Source: UBA5499 sp002426275 (GTDB lineage Bacteria > Bacillota > DTU084). From it: DNA of 64,000 bases. The stretch is from positions 28,336 through 92,335 of the forward strand of contig CALASN010000164.1 of the NCBI GenBank assembly GCA_937888735.1, in the 5' to 3' direction. A model generated the notes under the pieces. It saw nothing but the letters and a program-made list of their open reading frames with translations. It ran no database searches and was not told where the DNA came from. Made by a program: the position numbers and the translations under genes. Shown in pieces: positions 29,840-39,330 of the stretch; within the stretch, counting starts at the first letter, position 1; the number at the start of each line of letters is the position of its first letter.

Positions 29840-31078
29840 ATGGCTGGTGAAATTATATATAAATCAGGCGACAGACAAAGGCTCAGTTATGACGTAGTGG
29901 TTGCCGGAGGAGGCCCCGCGGGAATCGCGGCCGCTTTGGAAAGCGCCCGTTCCGGCGCCAGAACCGCTTTAATCGAACGGTATGGGATTTTGGGGGGAAA
30001 CCTTACTTCAGGCTTTGTCGGCCCGATTATGGGTTTGGTATCAGAGGGGACGATCGCGGATGAAATCGAACGGGCTCTGGACTTGAGGCTGGTGAAAGTC
30101 CAGAATATGGAGCGCGCAAAATATGTTTTTGTCAGGATGTTGACGGAAGCCGGAGTGGATATTTATTATCAGACGCTGCTCGCGGGCGTCGCCGTCCGAG
30201 GCGAAAGAATTGATGCTGCCGTGGCCGTAGGAAAATGCGGGATCTTTGATTTCCATGCGGAAATGTATATCGACGCCACTGGCGATGGCGACATGGCTTA
30301 CTACGCAGGCTGTCCCTATCAAATGGGGCGGGAGGGTGATAACCTCGTGCAGCCTGTTTCCCTGATGTTTACGATCTGCGGCGTAGACCCCAGCCAGACT
30401 CAGGACTTGACCTGCTGGGATGATACGGTATTGACCAGCGGAAAGAAATATCTGCAGCTGTGTAAGGACGCCTGTGCTGGCGGAGAACTACCGCCGACGG
30501 TAAATAAGGTGCGTCTTTATCTGACGCAGCTTCCGGGGGAGCGGATGGTGAACGCGACGCAGGCCAACGGGATCGATCCGTTTTCCGCGGCGGATTTGCA
30601 GAGAGCCGAGCTGGATCTGCGGACGCAAATTGAAATGGTTGTAGCATTTCTTCGCGCTCACGTTCCGGGGTTTGAAAACATATGGGTAAAGGCCGGCGCG
30701 AGCACTCTGGGCGTCCGGGAATCAAGACGCATAACTGGAGATTACATACTTCAGGATCTGGATGTGGTCACCGGTCGGAAATTCGAGGATGTGGCCGTCC
30801 ACAATGTAAATTTCCCGATTGACATCCATAATCCGTCTGGCGCCGGCCAGGCGGAAACGGAGGGACTACGTCCGCATATGGCGCAGCCGTATGATATTCC
30901 GTTCTCCTGTATGCGGCCGCTGGGGATCGATAATCTTTGCACTGCCGGAAGATGCATCTCCGGTACGCATCGCGCCCACGCTTCCTACCGGGTCATGCGT
31001 GTTTGTATGGCGATGGGACAGGCGGCCGGAGCCGTCGCCGCTGTGGCGGCCGCTCGAAAAGTCGGCGCCGTGAAGTGA
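29840..31078 (+). CDS. FAD-dependent oxidoreductase (FAD_oxidored type), C-terminus frameshifted
   Basis: ATG 29840 sits 6 nt after GGGGAG; ATG 29834 abuts the SD and is less likely. 412 residues. Dinucleotide-binding motif VVVAGGGPAGIAAAL at about 16-30, YGILGGNLTSG, IDATGDGDMAYYAG, LGVRESRRITGDY and CTAGRCISGTHRAH match the PF12831-like family. The frame stops at 31078 after KVGAVK. The -1 frame continues with VNYREVQQRLIRNGVKLFD to TAA at 31134, which is exactly the kind of tail these proteins have. So a single-base change near 31070 probably removed the last 19-20 residues. FAD site and active region are complete, so the product may still work. It probably oxidises a sugar-derived or other organic substrate. 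Confidence 0.82.
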   Translation: MAGEIIYKSGDRQRLSYDVVVAGGGPAGIAAALESARSGARTALIERYGILGGNLTSGFVGPIMGLVSEGTIADEIERALDLRLVKVQNMERAKYVFVRMLTEAGVDIYYQTLLAGVAVRGERIDAAVAVGKCGIFDFHAEMYIDATGDGDMAYYAGCPYQMGREGDNLVQPVSLMFTICGVDPSQTQDLTCWDDTVLTSGKKYLQLCKDACAGGELPPTVNKVRLYLTQLPGERMVNATQANGIDPFSAADLQRAELDLRTQIEMVVAFLRAHVPGFENIWVKAGASTLGVRESRRITGDYILQDLDVVTGRKFEDVAVHNVNFPIDIHNPSGAGQAETEGLRPHMAQPYDIPFSCMRPLGIDNLCTAGRCISGTHRAHASYRVMRVCMAMGQAAGAVAAVAAARKVGAVK

Positions 31079-31134
31079 ATTACAGGGAAGTCCAGCAGCG
31101 CCTGATTCGAAATGGCGTAAAGCTTTTTGATTAA

Positions 31135-32690
31135 TTACACTTTCGCGGTAAGGAACAGCCAGTCGGTCCTTGTAAAATGCGGGTAATTTGCCAATTAAAT
31201 ATTCAATCAGCTTACGTATTACGACCTAGTGAGGTATGGGCAGAGACGCTGATGTTTTTCGCTCAAGTCTGCAAAAAAGAAAGTAATTATCATGCTGTGA
31301 CTGGGGCATTCTGGGGATACCTACAAAACCAAGATCTTTTATGGAGCGGCCAGACACGGTACAAGCAGGTGATGGATTGTCCAGATCTAGATTTTTGGGC
31401 TTCACCCTATACGTATGAGAATAGGTCCTGGACAGTTCGCTTCAATGCGTTATACTGTCAAATCTCTTCAAAAGCATGGTAAGTTATGGTTTACAGAAGC
31501 AGATACATTTATAAGCGATTCAAGTATCGGTTCCCATATACAGCATGGTTTTCCAATGACAACTAAAGAGCAGGACAAGGAACTTTTAAAACGTGATTTC
31601 ATTTATCCTCTTTGCGAAGCAACACAAGCATGGTGGATCGATTGGTCATCTGGGATTTCACAGTATGAAGAAAACGCGTTTAAACCTTTAATGAGGCGTA
31701 TGCAACAAATTGGGAGAGCTTCCTTAAATATGCCGCTGGGAAGTGTTTTTGAAATTGCCGCTGTAGTAGACCAAGAAAGCCTTCATACAACGCCAAATTC
31801 TCAACTTATGGTAAACGCAATCGATCGTTTTCGGATTCATGAATTACCTTTTATCGGGACCCCAATAGATTATTATGAGACTGACGATGTTATTGACGGC
31901 TCTGAGCAAAAATATAAAATGTATATATTTTTAAATAATTATTCGATGGACGATGAAGAACGTGAAAAAATTGAAAATAACCTTTAAAAATGGCAACATA
32001 CTCGTTTGGATGTACGGCGCAGGATTAATTAATCCGGATGCCAAGAAAACGGTCGGTGAAAGTAATGTTTCAGATCTTACAGGCATTAATATGAGAATAG
32101 AAATGGTTGAACAGCGTTCCCGAATAAAGGTAATGGATGGTGCGCATAACTTTTTATTGGGGATAAGAGATGGCGATGAAAGCGGCGACTTCGAAAAGAT
32201 AATAAGCTGTGGATATATTAATTTCGAGTTTATTAAAGGTTTTGGCAGTTATGTGAAAACATATAAAGCCGCACCTTGTATGATAAATCCGGTAATTCAT
32301 ATAGATGATCCTGACACTACAGTTTTGGGCAAATATATATCTGGCGGGCAAGCAGGCTTTGCAATCAAAGAATTTGATGCTTGGACATCAGTTTATATAG
32401 GTTCTCCCGCTGCCCAAGCAGATGTTCTTCGTGCAATTGCGAAAAAAGCCGGCGTTCATTTATTTGCCGATAAGGATGTAATCGTCTATGCGAATGAAAG
32501 CTATGGTGGACTACATACTGTAACTGATGGGCATTACATTGTTAATCTAAAGGATAATTCCGATGTTATCGAGGTATTTGACGAGCGTGACATTGCGAAA
32601 AACGTTAAAGAATTCGAAGAGTACATACCCAAAGAAACTTCCCGACTATATTGCCTACAACCTAATAAAATAAAGAATTGCCTGACTTGA
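31135..32690 (+). pseudogene. Decayed glycoside hydrolase (C-terminal two thirds, two frameshifts)
   Basis: Three consecutive frames join into one protein: 31135-about 31420 (FFAQVCKKESNYHAVTGAFWGY, DFWASPYTYENR), about 31422-31985 (KHGKLWFTEADTF, FEIAAVVDQES, YIFLNNYSMDDEEREKIEN) and 31985-32690 (KNGNILVWMYGAG onward, DVLRAIAKKAGVHLF, YGGLHTVTDGHY). Each junction is a +1 shift. The N-terminal barrel half and a start are missing. The order of a TEADT/SP-Y barrel end, a DEE-type amidotransferase-like domain and a C-terminal beta domain is that of GH42-like enzymes. The DNA is visibly more AT-rich than its surroundings, so the gene was probably acquired and then decayed. Confidence 0.75.
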
Positions 32691-32989
32691 GAAAGTAAAT
32701 GCACATCCTGGAGCGCAATAACCCTTGCAAAGGTAAGGACGCTGGCTGAACGCGACTGCCTGAGAACTTGACTTAAACAAATAGAGCCAGAACGCCTTGC
32801 GCGCTCACAGAAGCGCGTCTCCGTATTTTTTTTTATGAAAAGGAGGTTGGGCAAGCTGCGGTCGCTTGGCAGTGTGTCCCGAGATTTAAATCTCCAAGTT
32901 GGAGTCTCTCCCCAGTTTTATCACAAAGCCTACCGCTCGCTCATAGAATAAGGATATAGTTTACGCCAAAATTTTCATCAGGAGGCGAT
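32691..32989 (+). other. 299-nt stretch with a weak hairpin and no convincing gene
   Basis: CGCGCT (32800-32805) pairs with AGCGCG (32812-32817); a T9 run comes 8 nt later (32826-32834), too far for a clean terminator. A 38-codon frame from ATG 32835 (MKRRLGKLRSLG) has no good SD and no recognisable content. The ferritin-like gene's SD (GGAGG, 32981-32985) ends the stretch. Confidence 0.4.
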
Positions 32990-33511
32990 ATGATGAGCGG
33001 TTCGAGTAATATCTGCGATGTTAAAGTCAACCTGCCGTACCCTCCCGTACAGGCGGAAAGCCGCCGGGTCGAAGATGCCTATGCCATGTTGAGCAATGTG
33101 GGCAGTGGCAATTCCGAGATGACTGCGGTTAGTCTATACTTTTACAACAGCGTAATCCTGACGCCGAATTATGCTTTCTTCGCCAGGTGCTTTCATGAAA
33201 TCAGCATCGTCGAAATGCATCATCTGGATATGTTTGCCAATCTCGCTTTTCAAATGGGATTAGATCCGCGGCTATGGAGCATGGAAGGATCGAAATTATG
33301 CTACTGGACTCCAGCGTACAATCGTTATCCCTGGATGATACGGGAAGTCATTGAAAATGCGATTAAAGGTGAAAGAGCCGCCATAGCGAAATATAGCGCA
33401 CAGGCTGAAACGATTCCTGACCGGAATATTGGGGCGCTCTTAAATCGTATCATTCTCGATGAGCGACGTCACATTGAGATTTTTCATAAAATGTTGGAAC
33501 AGCTGCCTTGA
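32990..33511 (+). CDS. Ferritin-like (rubrerythrin-type) di-iron protein
   Basis: Two adjacent ATGs: 32990 (4 nt from GGAGG) and 32993 (7 nt, better). 172-173 residues. After a proline-rich N-terminus (VNLPYPPVQAE) comes a four-helix bundle. Candidate metal ligands are the E in GNSEMTAV, the E and H in ISIVEMHHL, the E in AIKGERAAI and the E/H in ILDERRHIEIF, giving the usual E...ExxH pattern twice. The size and motifs match a clostridial family of ferritin-like proteins often tied to sporulation or oxygen defence. It is intact although its neighbourhood has decayed. Confidence 0.85.
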   Translation: MMSGSSNICDVKVNLPYPPVQAESRRVEDAYAMLSNVGSGNSEMTAVSLYFYNSVILTPNYAFFARCFHEISIVEMHHLDMFANLAFQMGLDPRLWSMEGSKLCYWTPAYNRYPWMIREVIENAIKGERAAIAKYSAQAETIPDRNIGALLNRIILDERRHIEIFHKMLEQLP

Positions 33512-33708
33512 GAGCAGGATGCCTACGGAGATCATCGTCCGAGTGAAACAGGCTAACTTTGAGCTCATCCAAGATCTGGAAATGTGAGAACCGAAACCTG
33601 AGCTTGTAATGAAGAATGTCCAACCGTAAAAGGAAAAGAGGCGCCGAGTACGATATCAAGATCTGGGATCTGGATAACTTCACCAGCTGGTTGGGAGTTG
33701 AAGAACCA

Positions 33709-33927
33709 TTACGGTGCTTGAAAATAGAAGAGACCTAAAAATACATGAAAAATGGCAGACGCATGTCCAAAACGTACGTAACCTTTGCGATATGCCCGGC
33801 GCTTAGGGTTATGTCTACCCTTTAGTCCGATCTTAGCAGTCAGTTCTTGATTCATCATCTTTTCCACCACCACGGTGATTCCAATCTCTGTGCAGAGATT
33901 AAGAAGTCCCTCCTCAGCTGAAGCCAT
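33709..33927 (-). mobile_element. IS256-family (mutator-type) transposase remnant
   Basis: A 72-codon fragment. The words ELTAKIGLKGRHNPKRRAYRKGYV match the N-terminal region of IS256/mutator transposases, where a GxHxPxRxxYRxGY motif precedes the catalytic domain. After that motif the frame diverges and stops. The DDE catalytic domain is absent and no terminal inverted repeats were found. Confidence 0.7.
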
Positions 33928-34152
33928 AATTGAGGGAGATTATCTGTTGCAATGGCGTATCGAGGGCGCTTCTAATTATGTCTTCTTGAGTCTGCATCAG
34001 CGCGTTGAGTTTGAGATAACTGCATTGCGGTTCATCCGTAAATTATTGTTTTCTGCACCAATAATTTTTACATTTAAAGTGAGGAGCTGCTATGCCCAAA
34101 TTTCACGGAGAATGGGACAACTTCAGAAACGGTCCCAGCGCTACTAATTTGT

Positions 34153-34332
34153 GAAATTGGTCACAGACGGTTGGATATTGAAGATTCAGGGTTTAATGAT
34201 CTGAAAAACCATTGGAAGCTGGATCATGTTTACACTCATGATCTAAATGCTCTGGAACCTGAATTCCCGGTTATAACTGTTCCGGGAACGCAGGCCGCAA
34301 ATAATCTGGCTAATGTACGCCATAACATATGA
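34153..34332 (+). mobile_element. Transposase C-terminal remnant
   Basis: The frame reads RLDIEDSGFNDLKNHWKLDHVYTHDLNALE, matching the conserved IEN-x-GFN-x-xKNHGY-x-LEHxYSHD region near the C-terminus of several DDE transposases, with the Glu that would be the third catalytic acidic residue. The surrounding catalytic region is missing and the frame stops at 34332. A further lysine-rich fragment follows in another frame (about 34335-34470). Confidence 0.6.
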
Positions 34333-34649
34333 TATTTTCATGCTCATGGTGAAGCGAAATCCGAGAAGTAAGGAACTTAAAGAACAGCCGCTAAAGGAAT
34401 TGGCAGCGATAATGTCAGTGGTCCTAACGCGCCAGAGAAAAATGAAAAAGAGAAAGGCCATTGCATAAAATTGGTAACTCTGGAGAGAACCAGTCAGTAA
34501 AAAAATCAATTTGGGAAAAGGGGGAGTTCCGTCTAAAAAATGGCTTTTATGGGCTTTTAAGCGGTTATCTCTCGTTGCTGGCGGCTCAACGTGGTCCCCC
34601 GACCTTTTGAAGAATACATTTGCGGAATCCTCGGTCAATTTTACCACTC

Positions 34650-34678
34650 TTGACCAGCTTTTTGTTGTATGGTATGAT
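34650..34678 (+). promoter_or_regulatory. sigma-A promoter of the lysA operon
   Basis: TTGACC (34650-34655), 17-nt spacer, TATGAT (34673-34678). Predicted start point is about 34685, giving a leader of about 27 nt before the GTG start of lysA. Confidence 0.8.
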
Positions 34679-34711
34679 AATTATTAGCATTTTTCACGAG
34701 GGGGAACTAAC

Positions 34712-36049
34712 GTGAGGCTATACGGGACCATGGAGGTCGGAGCTAATGGCCACCTTTACATAGGCGGCTGCGATGCTTTGGAACTGGCTGAAAACTGGGG
34801 TACGCCTCTGTATGTGATGGACGAAGCGGAGATTCGCCGCCGCGCCAGAGCGTACAAACAAGTGCTGGCTGAAAACTATCCAGAGAGCAAAGTGATTTAC
34901 GCGGGAAAAACCTTTATGACCATGGCCATGTGTAGGCTCATGGAAGAGGAAGGCTTAGGTCTCGATCTGGTTTCAGACGGGGAACTGTATACGGCCCTCT
35001 CCGCCGGGTTCCCAACCGAAGACGTTTACCTGCACGGCAATAATAAATCTCCGGCCGAATTGGAATTGGCCGTCACGCGCGGCGTGGGCAGAATTGTGGT
35101 GGATAATCTCTATGAGCTGGAATTATTGGATAAAATAGCGCAAAAACATAAGAAGAAAGTCAAGATCATCCTGCGGGTAACGCCTGGAGTGGAAGCGCAT
35201 ACCCATTCGTACATTCAAACCGGACAAGTAGATTCCAAGTTCGGGCTGGGAATTCACAATGGACTGGCCCAAGAAGGCGTCCGGCAGGCGCTTGAGTTGG
35301 AAGGCGTGGAGCTCGTTGGATTGCATTGCCATATTGGCTCTCAGATCTTCGAACTGGACTCTTTTGATGTGACGATTGAAGTCATGTTGGATTTTATGGC
35401 CAAACTAAAGACACAGCTGCAATGGGAGTGTCAAGAGCTCAGTTTAGGCGGCGGCCTTGGCATTCGCTACACAGATCGCGATCCAGACGTCTCAATTGAA
35501 GATTTCGGCAAGAGAATTGCCGGCAAACTGAAAACTGAGGCGCAAAAGCATGGCTTACAACTGCCGGCTTTAGTTGTGGAACCGGGTCGTTCCATTGCCG
35601 GGGAGGCGGGGACAACCCTTTACACAATTGGCTCCATCAAGGAAATCCCGGGCATCCGCAAGTATGCGGCTGTAGACGGCGGCATGGGCGATAACCCCAG
35701 GGTCGCGCTTTATCAGGCTGAATATCAGGCCTTGCTGGCCAACAGAGCAAACGAGCCGGCAACAGATACGGTCTCCATCGCCGGCAAGTGCTGTGAATCC
35801 GGAGACATGCTGATTTGGGATTTGGCGGTTCCAGAGCCCAGAAGCGGAGATCTCTTGGCGGTATTCTGCACGGGAGCATATAATTATTCCATGTCCAGCA
35901 ATTACAACCGCCTGCCAAGGCCTGCGGTGATTTTGGTGCTGAATGGCAAAGCGGATTTGATCGTCCAGAGGGAAAGCTATGAAGATTTGATCCGCTTGGA
36001 TAATGTGCCCGCGCGTCTTGCCAAGGAGAAGATGAGAATTGCCCTATAA
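34712..36049 (+). CDS. lysA: Diaminopimelate decarboxylase
   Basis: GTG start, GAGGGGG SD at 7-8 nt; 445 residues, the usual length. Converts meso-diaminopimelate to L-lysine, the last lysine step, with PLP. Fold-III PLP lysine in YAGKTFMT (about residue 70), HCHIGSQI, GGGLGIRY, VVEPGRSIAGEAG phosphate-binding region, and CCESGD with the catalytic cysteine from the dimer partner. First gene of a run with an M50 protease, trpS, scpA and scpB. Confidence 0.97.
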   Translation: MRLYGTMEVGANGHLYIGGCDALELAENWGTPLYVMDEAEIRRRARAYKQVLAENYPESKVIYAGKTFMTMAMCRLMEEEGLGLDLVSDGELYTALSAGFPTEDVYLHGNNKSPAELELAVTRGVGRIVVDNLYELELLDKIAQKHKKKVKIILRVTPGVEAHTHSYIQTGQVDSKFGLGIHNGLAQEGVRQALELEGVELVGLHCHIGSQIFELDSFDVTIEVMLDFMAKLKTQLQWECQELSLGGGLGIRYTDRDPDVSIEDFGKRIAGKLKTEAQKHGLQLPALVVEPGRSIAGEAGTTLYTIGSIKEIPGIRKYAAVDGGMGDNPRVALYQAEYQALLANRANEPATDTVSIAGKCCESGDMLIWDLAVPEPRSGDLLAVFCTGAYNYSMSSNYNRLPRPAVILVLNGKADLIVQRESYEDLIRLDNVPARLAKEKMRIAL

Positions 36050-36061
36050 GGGAGGCTGCTG

Positions 36062-36685
36062 ATGCTGGACTATAGTGTTCTGCGGATTTGCTTTCAGATC
36101 ATGGCTTTTCTGTTTGCGATTTCCCTTCATGAATACGCTCACGGAGCCATGGCAAACCGCCTGGGTGATCCCACGGCCAGATACATGGGCAGATTGACGC
36201 TGAATCCATTGCGGCACATCGATTTGTTCGGCGCGCTGACTTTGATCCTGACCAACTTTCGCTTTGGCTGGGCAAAACCTGTGCCCATTAATCCCAACAA
36301 CTTCAAGAATCCCAGACAGGGAATGATGTATACGGGTCTGGCAGGTCCCCTGGCCAATTTGGCGGCAGCGCTTTGTTTTGCTCTGACCGTGAGGATTTTG
36401 GGGCTTGCTCCCTTGTCGGGGACTCTGCCCGGGGAGATCTTTGGCTATTTTTTATATTATAACGTTCTTTTGAACGTTGGTCTCGCCATTTTTAACTTGC
36501 TTCCCCTGCCGCCCCTGGATGGTTCCAAGATTTTGCTGGGCCTATTGCCGGCACGCTACGGGTGGCGTTTCGAACAATTTGATCAGTATGGACCGCTGAT
36601 TTTATTGTTTTTGGTCTGGACGGGAGTTTTGGTCAGGATAATTAACCCACTCTATCAGGTGGTGATCCGAGTTTTACTGGGGTAG
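36062..36685 (+). CDS. Site-2-protease family membrane metalloprotease (M50, FtsH-independent small type)
   Basis: 207 residues, GGGAGG SD. Zinc motif HEYAHG in the first transmembrane segment and NLLPLPPLDGSK with the third ligand in a later segment define the short M50 family commonly placed next to trpS and scpA in Firmicutes. FAKP-type WAKPVPINPNNF and AGPLANL motifs are present. It cleaves within membranes; its substrate is unknown. It differs from the SpoIVFB/RseP types in lacking PDZ and CBS domains. Confidence 0.93.
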   Translation: MLDYSVLRICFQIMAFLFAISLHEYAHGAMANRLGDPTARYMGRLTLNPLRHIDLFGALTLILTNFRFGWAKPVPINPNNFKNPRQGMMYTGLAGPLANLAAALCFALTVRILGLAPLSGTLPGEIFGYFLYYNVLLNVGLAIFNLLPLPPLDGSKILLGLLPARYGWRFEQFDQYGPLILLFLVWTGVLVRIINPLYQVVIRVLLG

Positions 36686-36690
36686 GAGGA

Positions 36691-37677
36691 ATGACGGAAT
36701 TGACGGTAATCGTGAGCGGAATGAGACCGACGGGCCCACTGCAGCTTGGCAACTATCTTGGAGCTTTAGATAATTGGGTCAAGCTCCAAGCTGAGAATCA
36801 GTGTTTCTTTTTCGTGGCAGATTGGCATGCCCTGACCACAGGTTATGAAAATACCGACGATCTCAGGGAAAATACCAAGATGATGATTATAGACTGGCTC
36901 AGCGCGGGCATTGATCCGGAGCGAAGCGTAATCTTCCGGCAGTCAGATTTGAAGGAACACGCGGAGCTGCACCTGCTTTTTTCCATGATCACGCCCTTGG
37001 CGTGGCTGGAGCGCTGCCCTACGTACAAAGATCAGCTGCAGCAGCTTTCGGATCGCAACATCACCACTTACGGCTTTTTAGGTTATCCGAGCCTCATGGC
37101 TGCGGATATCCTGATGTACAAACCGCAGTTCGTGCCCGTAGGCGAAGATCAGCTGCCCCATTTGGAATTGGCCCGCGAGATCGCCAGACGCTTCAACTTC
37201 CTGTATGGTCCCGTTTTTCCCGAACCCCAGGCTAAGATGACTCGGGTCACGCTCTTGCCAGGTTTGGACGGACGAAAGATGAGCAAAAGCTACGGCAACA
37301 CGATTTCCATGAGCGGAGACCCCGCTGAGATCAAGGAAAAAGTTGCCGTCATGATCACAGATCCAGCCCGGGCGCGGCGCAGCGATCCGGGAGATCCGGA
37401 AAAATGCACGGTTTTCACTTTTCAGAAGATCTTTGCCCGCCCTGAGGAGCTGCCACCCATTGTGGAAGGCTGCAAGACCGCCGGCATCGGCTGCGTGGAT
37501 TGCAAAAAGCAGCTGATGGCTAGAATGATCGACAGGCTGGCGCCCATCTATAGCCGCAGACAGGAATTGTTAGCGCAGCCTGATTTAGTTGAGGAAATTT
37601 TAGCCAAGGGCGCGGGAGAGGCCAGGAAAGTAGCCGGCAAAACCATGGCGCAAGTACGGGAAGCGATGAAGCTATAA
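36691..37677 (+). CDS. trpS: Tryptophanyl-tRNA synthetase
   Basis: 328 residues. HIGH-like motif PTGPLQLGNYLGAL near residue 13 and KMSKSYGN near 195 mark the class-I synthetase; GEDQLPHLELAR is the tryptophan/ATP region. ATG 36691 is only 1 nt after GGAGG; an in-frame TTG at 36700 (spacing 10) may be the real start. A CxxC-like GIGCVDCKKQ near the C-terminus is typical of clostridial TrpS. Confidence 0.97.
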   Translation: MTELTVIVSGMRPTGPLQLGNYLGALDNWVKLQAENQCFFFVADWHALTTGYENTDDLRENTKMMIIDWLSAGIDPERSVIFRQSDLKEHAELHLLFSMITPLAWLERCPTYKDQLQQLSDRNITTYGFLGYPSLMAADILMYKPQFVPVGEDQLPHLELAREIARRFNFLYGPVFPEPQAKMTRVTLLPGLDGRKMSKSYGNTISMSGDPAEIKEKVAVMITDPARARRSDPGDPEKCTVFTFQKIFARPEELPPIVEGCKTAGIGCVDCKKQLMARMIDRLAPIYSRRQELLAQPDLVEEILAKGAGEARKVAGKTMAQVREAMKL

Positions 37678-37678
37678 A

Positions 37679-38428
37679 ATGGCATATCAGGTGCAGCTGC
37701 CCACCTTTACAGGTCCTTTGGACCTGCTTTTGCATCTCATCAGGCGCCACGAAATTGATATTTACGATATACCCATCAGCTTAATTACGGAGCAATATCT
37801 GAAGTCTTTAAGGGAAATGCGCCGGCTGGATCTGGAGCTGGCTGCTGATTTTTTGGTGATGGCTGCCACTTTAATGCAGATCAAAGCCAGGATGCTGCTG
37901 CCAAAGCCTGACCCGCCATTGCCGGATGAGGATGAAGCGGATCCCAGAGCTGAATTGGCAAGACAACTGGCGGAATACAGTCAATTCAAAGCCGCCTCTG
38001 AAATTTTGGCGGAGCGAGAGGCGCAGTGGCAGCAGGTTTTCTGCAGGCCTTTGGACGCCATCATGCAGGATCGGGCGGCGCTCCCAGCGGAGCCTGAATT
38101 GCCGCTGAACGTTTCCCCCCAATTCCGGCTGGAAGTGAAGGAATTGTGGAAAGCGCTGGCCAGGATTTTAGAGCGCCAGAAGCGCTCTGAAAGCGAGGTC
38201 ATGGCCAGAGAGAAGGTAACCTTACCGGGGCAGCTGGAGAATATTCGCAGCCTGCTGCGGCAAGGCGAGATTAGCTTTCAGGCGATCTTTGCCGAAAAAC
38301 CTAGCCGCCTGGTGATTGTAGTGACTTTTCTGGCTTTATTAGAGTTGATCCGCTTAGGCGAGGTGGAAATTCGGCAAACTGAGAATTTTGGAGATATTTT
38401 GATCGAAGGACATAAGCATGAAGCATAG
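37679..38428 (+). CDS. scpA: Segregation and condensation protein A
   Basis: 249 residues; begins one base after the trpS stop region. Kleisin partner of SMC in chromosome condensation, bridging the SMC heads and binding ScpB. N-terminal FTGPLDLLLHLIRRHEIDIYDIPI is the SMC-neck-binding helix; the C-terminal winged helix includes FLALLELIRLGEVEIRQ. Overlaps scpB by 11 nt, implying translational coupling. Confidence 0.96.
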   Translation: MAYQVQLPTFTGPLDLLLHLIRRHEIDIYDIPISLITEQYLKSLREMRRLDLELAADFLVMAATLMQIKARMLLPKPDPPLPDEDEADPRAELARQLAEYSQFKAASEILAEREAQWQQVFCRPLDAIMQDRAALPAEPELPLNVSPQFRLEVKELWKALARILERQKRSESEVMAREKVTLPGQLENIRSLLRQGEISFQAIFAEKPSRLVIVVTFLALLELIRLGEVEIRQTENFGDILIEGHKHEA

Positions 38429-38939
38429 AGAGCGTGCCGCCTTGGAGGCAATGCTTTTTTTAGCCACCCAGCCCCTTCCCCTGGCAGAGTTGGCCAAACG
38501 TCTTAATGTCGATGAGGAGACAGTCGGCAGGCTAGTGGCACAGTTAGAACAGGAATATGCGGCCAGGGAAAGCGGCCTTGAGATCGTGCCCTTGGGAGGC
38601 GGCTTGCGGCTTTGCACCAGGCCGGAATTGGCCCGCTATCTGCTTCCCCCAGAACAGCCGCCTCATCTTTCCGCGGCAAGCCTTGAGGTGCTGGTGATTG
38701 TGGCCTACAGGCAACCTGTGACCCGCAGCCAGATTGAACAAATCAGAGGCGTGCGGTCTGAGCGGGCATTGGCAAGCTTGGTGGAGCGCGATTTGATCAC
38801 CGAAGCCGGCAGGGCAGAAGGCCCCGGCAGGCCGATTCTCTATGGCACAACCGCGACTTTCCTGGAAACATTTGGTTTCAATACGCTGCAGGAATTGCCC
38901 AGTCTGCCCGCTCAGCTGACTAGCAAACAGGATTCTTAG
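38418..38939 (+). CDS. scpB: Segregation and condensation protein B
   Basis: 173 residues. Two winged-helix domains: LEAMLFLATQPLPLAELAKRL and VLVIVAYRQPVTRSQIEQIRGVRSERALASL, then GRPILYGTTATFLETFG, all diagnostic. Forms the SMC-ScpAB condensin. Its last 20 nt overlap the 3' end of the converging ytfJ gene. Confidence 0.96.
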   Translation: MKHRERAALEAMLFLATQPLPLAELAKRLNVDEETVGRLVAQLEQEYAARESGLEIVPLGGGLRLCTRPELARYLLPPEQPPHLSAASLEVLVIVAYRQPVTRSQIEQIRGVRSERALASLVERDLITEAGRAEGPGRPILYGTTATFLETFGFNTLQELPSLPAQLTSKQDS

Positions 38940-39330
38940 GGCCATGTTCCGTTTTCCTGCCGAAGCCCAGTTGCGCCAGTAATTGGGGCGCCATATCCAA
39001 GATGCGATCGTAAATTGCGTTTTGGTTAACGGACAGGAGCCTTACGTTACCCTGGCCTACAACTAGAAAGCCAACGGGCTGCAAGGAAATGCCGGCGCCT
39101 GATCCTCCTCCGAAAGGCGCTTTCTGCTGCGCTTCCGTTTCGAATTCCGTTCCGCCGGCTGCAAACCCAAAGGAAACCTTAGAGAACGGCAAGATTACAT
39201 TTCCATCCGGCGCTTCCACAGCTTCACCCAAAATGGTATTCACATCCACCATTTCATTGATCTTTTCCATGGCGGTCTTCAGTAAACCTTCAATCGGATG
39301 CTGCTTTTTTTCCGTTCCTTCTTCCGGCAT
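38920..39330 (-). CDS. ytfJ: Sporulation protein YtfJ (GerW family)
   Basis: 136 residues. HPIEGLLKTAMEKINEMVDVNTILGE, then a glycine-rich GGGSGAGISLQPVGFLVV segment, are the family signature. Required for efficient spore formation or germination in Bacillus and placed beside scpAB in many spore formers; this is the clearest sign of sporulation here. Its start overlaps the end of the DUF2953 gene by 41 nt and its stop overlaps scpB by 20 nt. Confidence 0.95.
   Translation of the reverse strand: MPEEGTEKKQHPIEGLLKTAMEKINEMVDVNTILGEAVEAPDGNVILPFSKVSFGFAAGGTEFETEAQQKAPFGGGSGAGISLQPVGFLVVGQGNVRLLSVNQNAIYDRILDMAPQLLAQLGFGRKTEHGPKNPVC

Larger units (their letters stand above)
33512..34649 (+). other. 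Decayed mobile-element region
   Basis: About 1.1 kb without an intact gene between the ferritin-like gene and the lysA promoter. Two transposase remnants on opposite strands are listed separately. A 40-codon plus-strand frame (33616-33738, MSNRKRKRGAEYDIKIWDL) has protein-like composition but no proper SD and is not recognised; it could be another fragment. Confidence 0.6.

Noticed and set aside
32800..32834. Terminator hairpin
   Set aside because: The T-run is 8 nt from a 6-bp stem, too loose to call.
33616..33738. 40-codon plus-strand ORF
   Set aside because: Protein-like words but no SD and no recognised relative; kept as possible fragment only.
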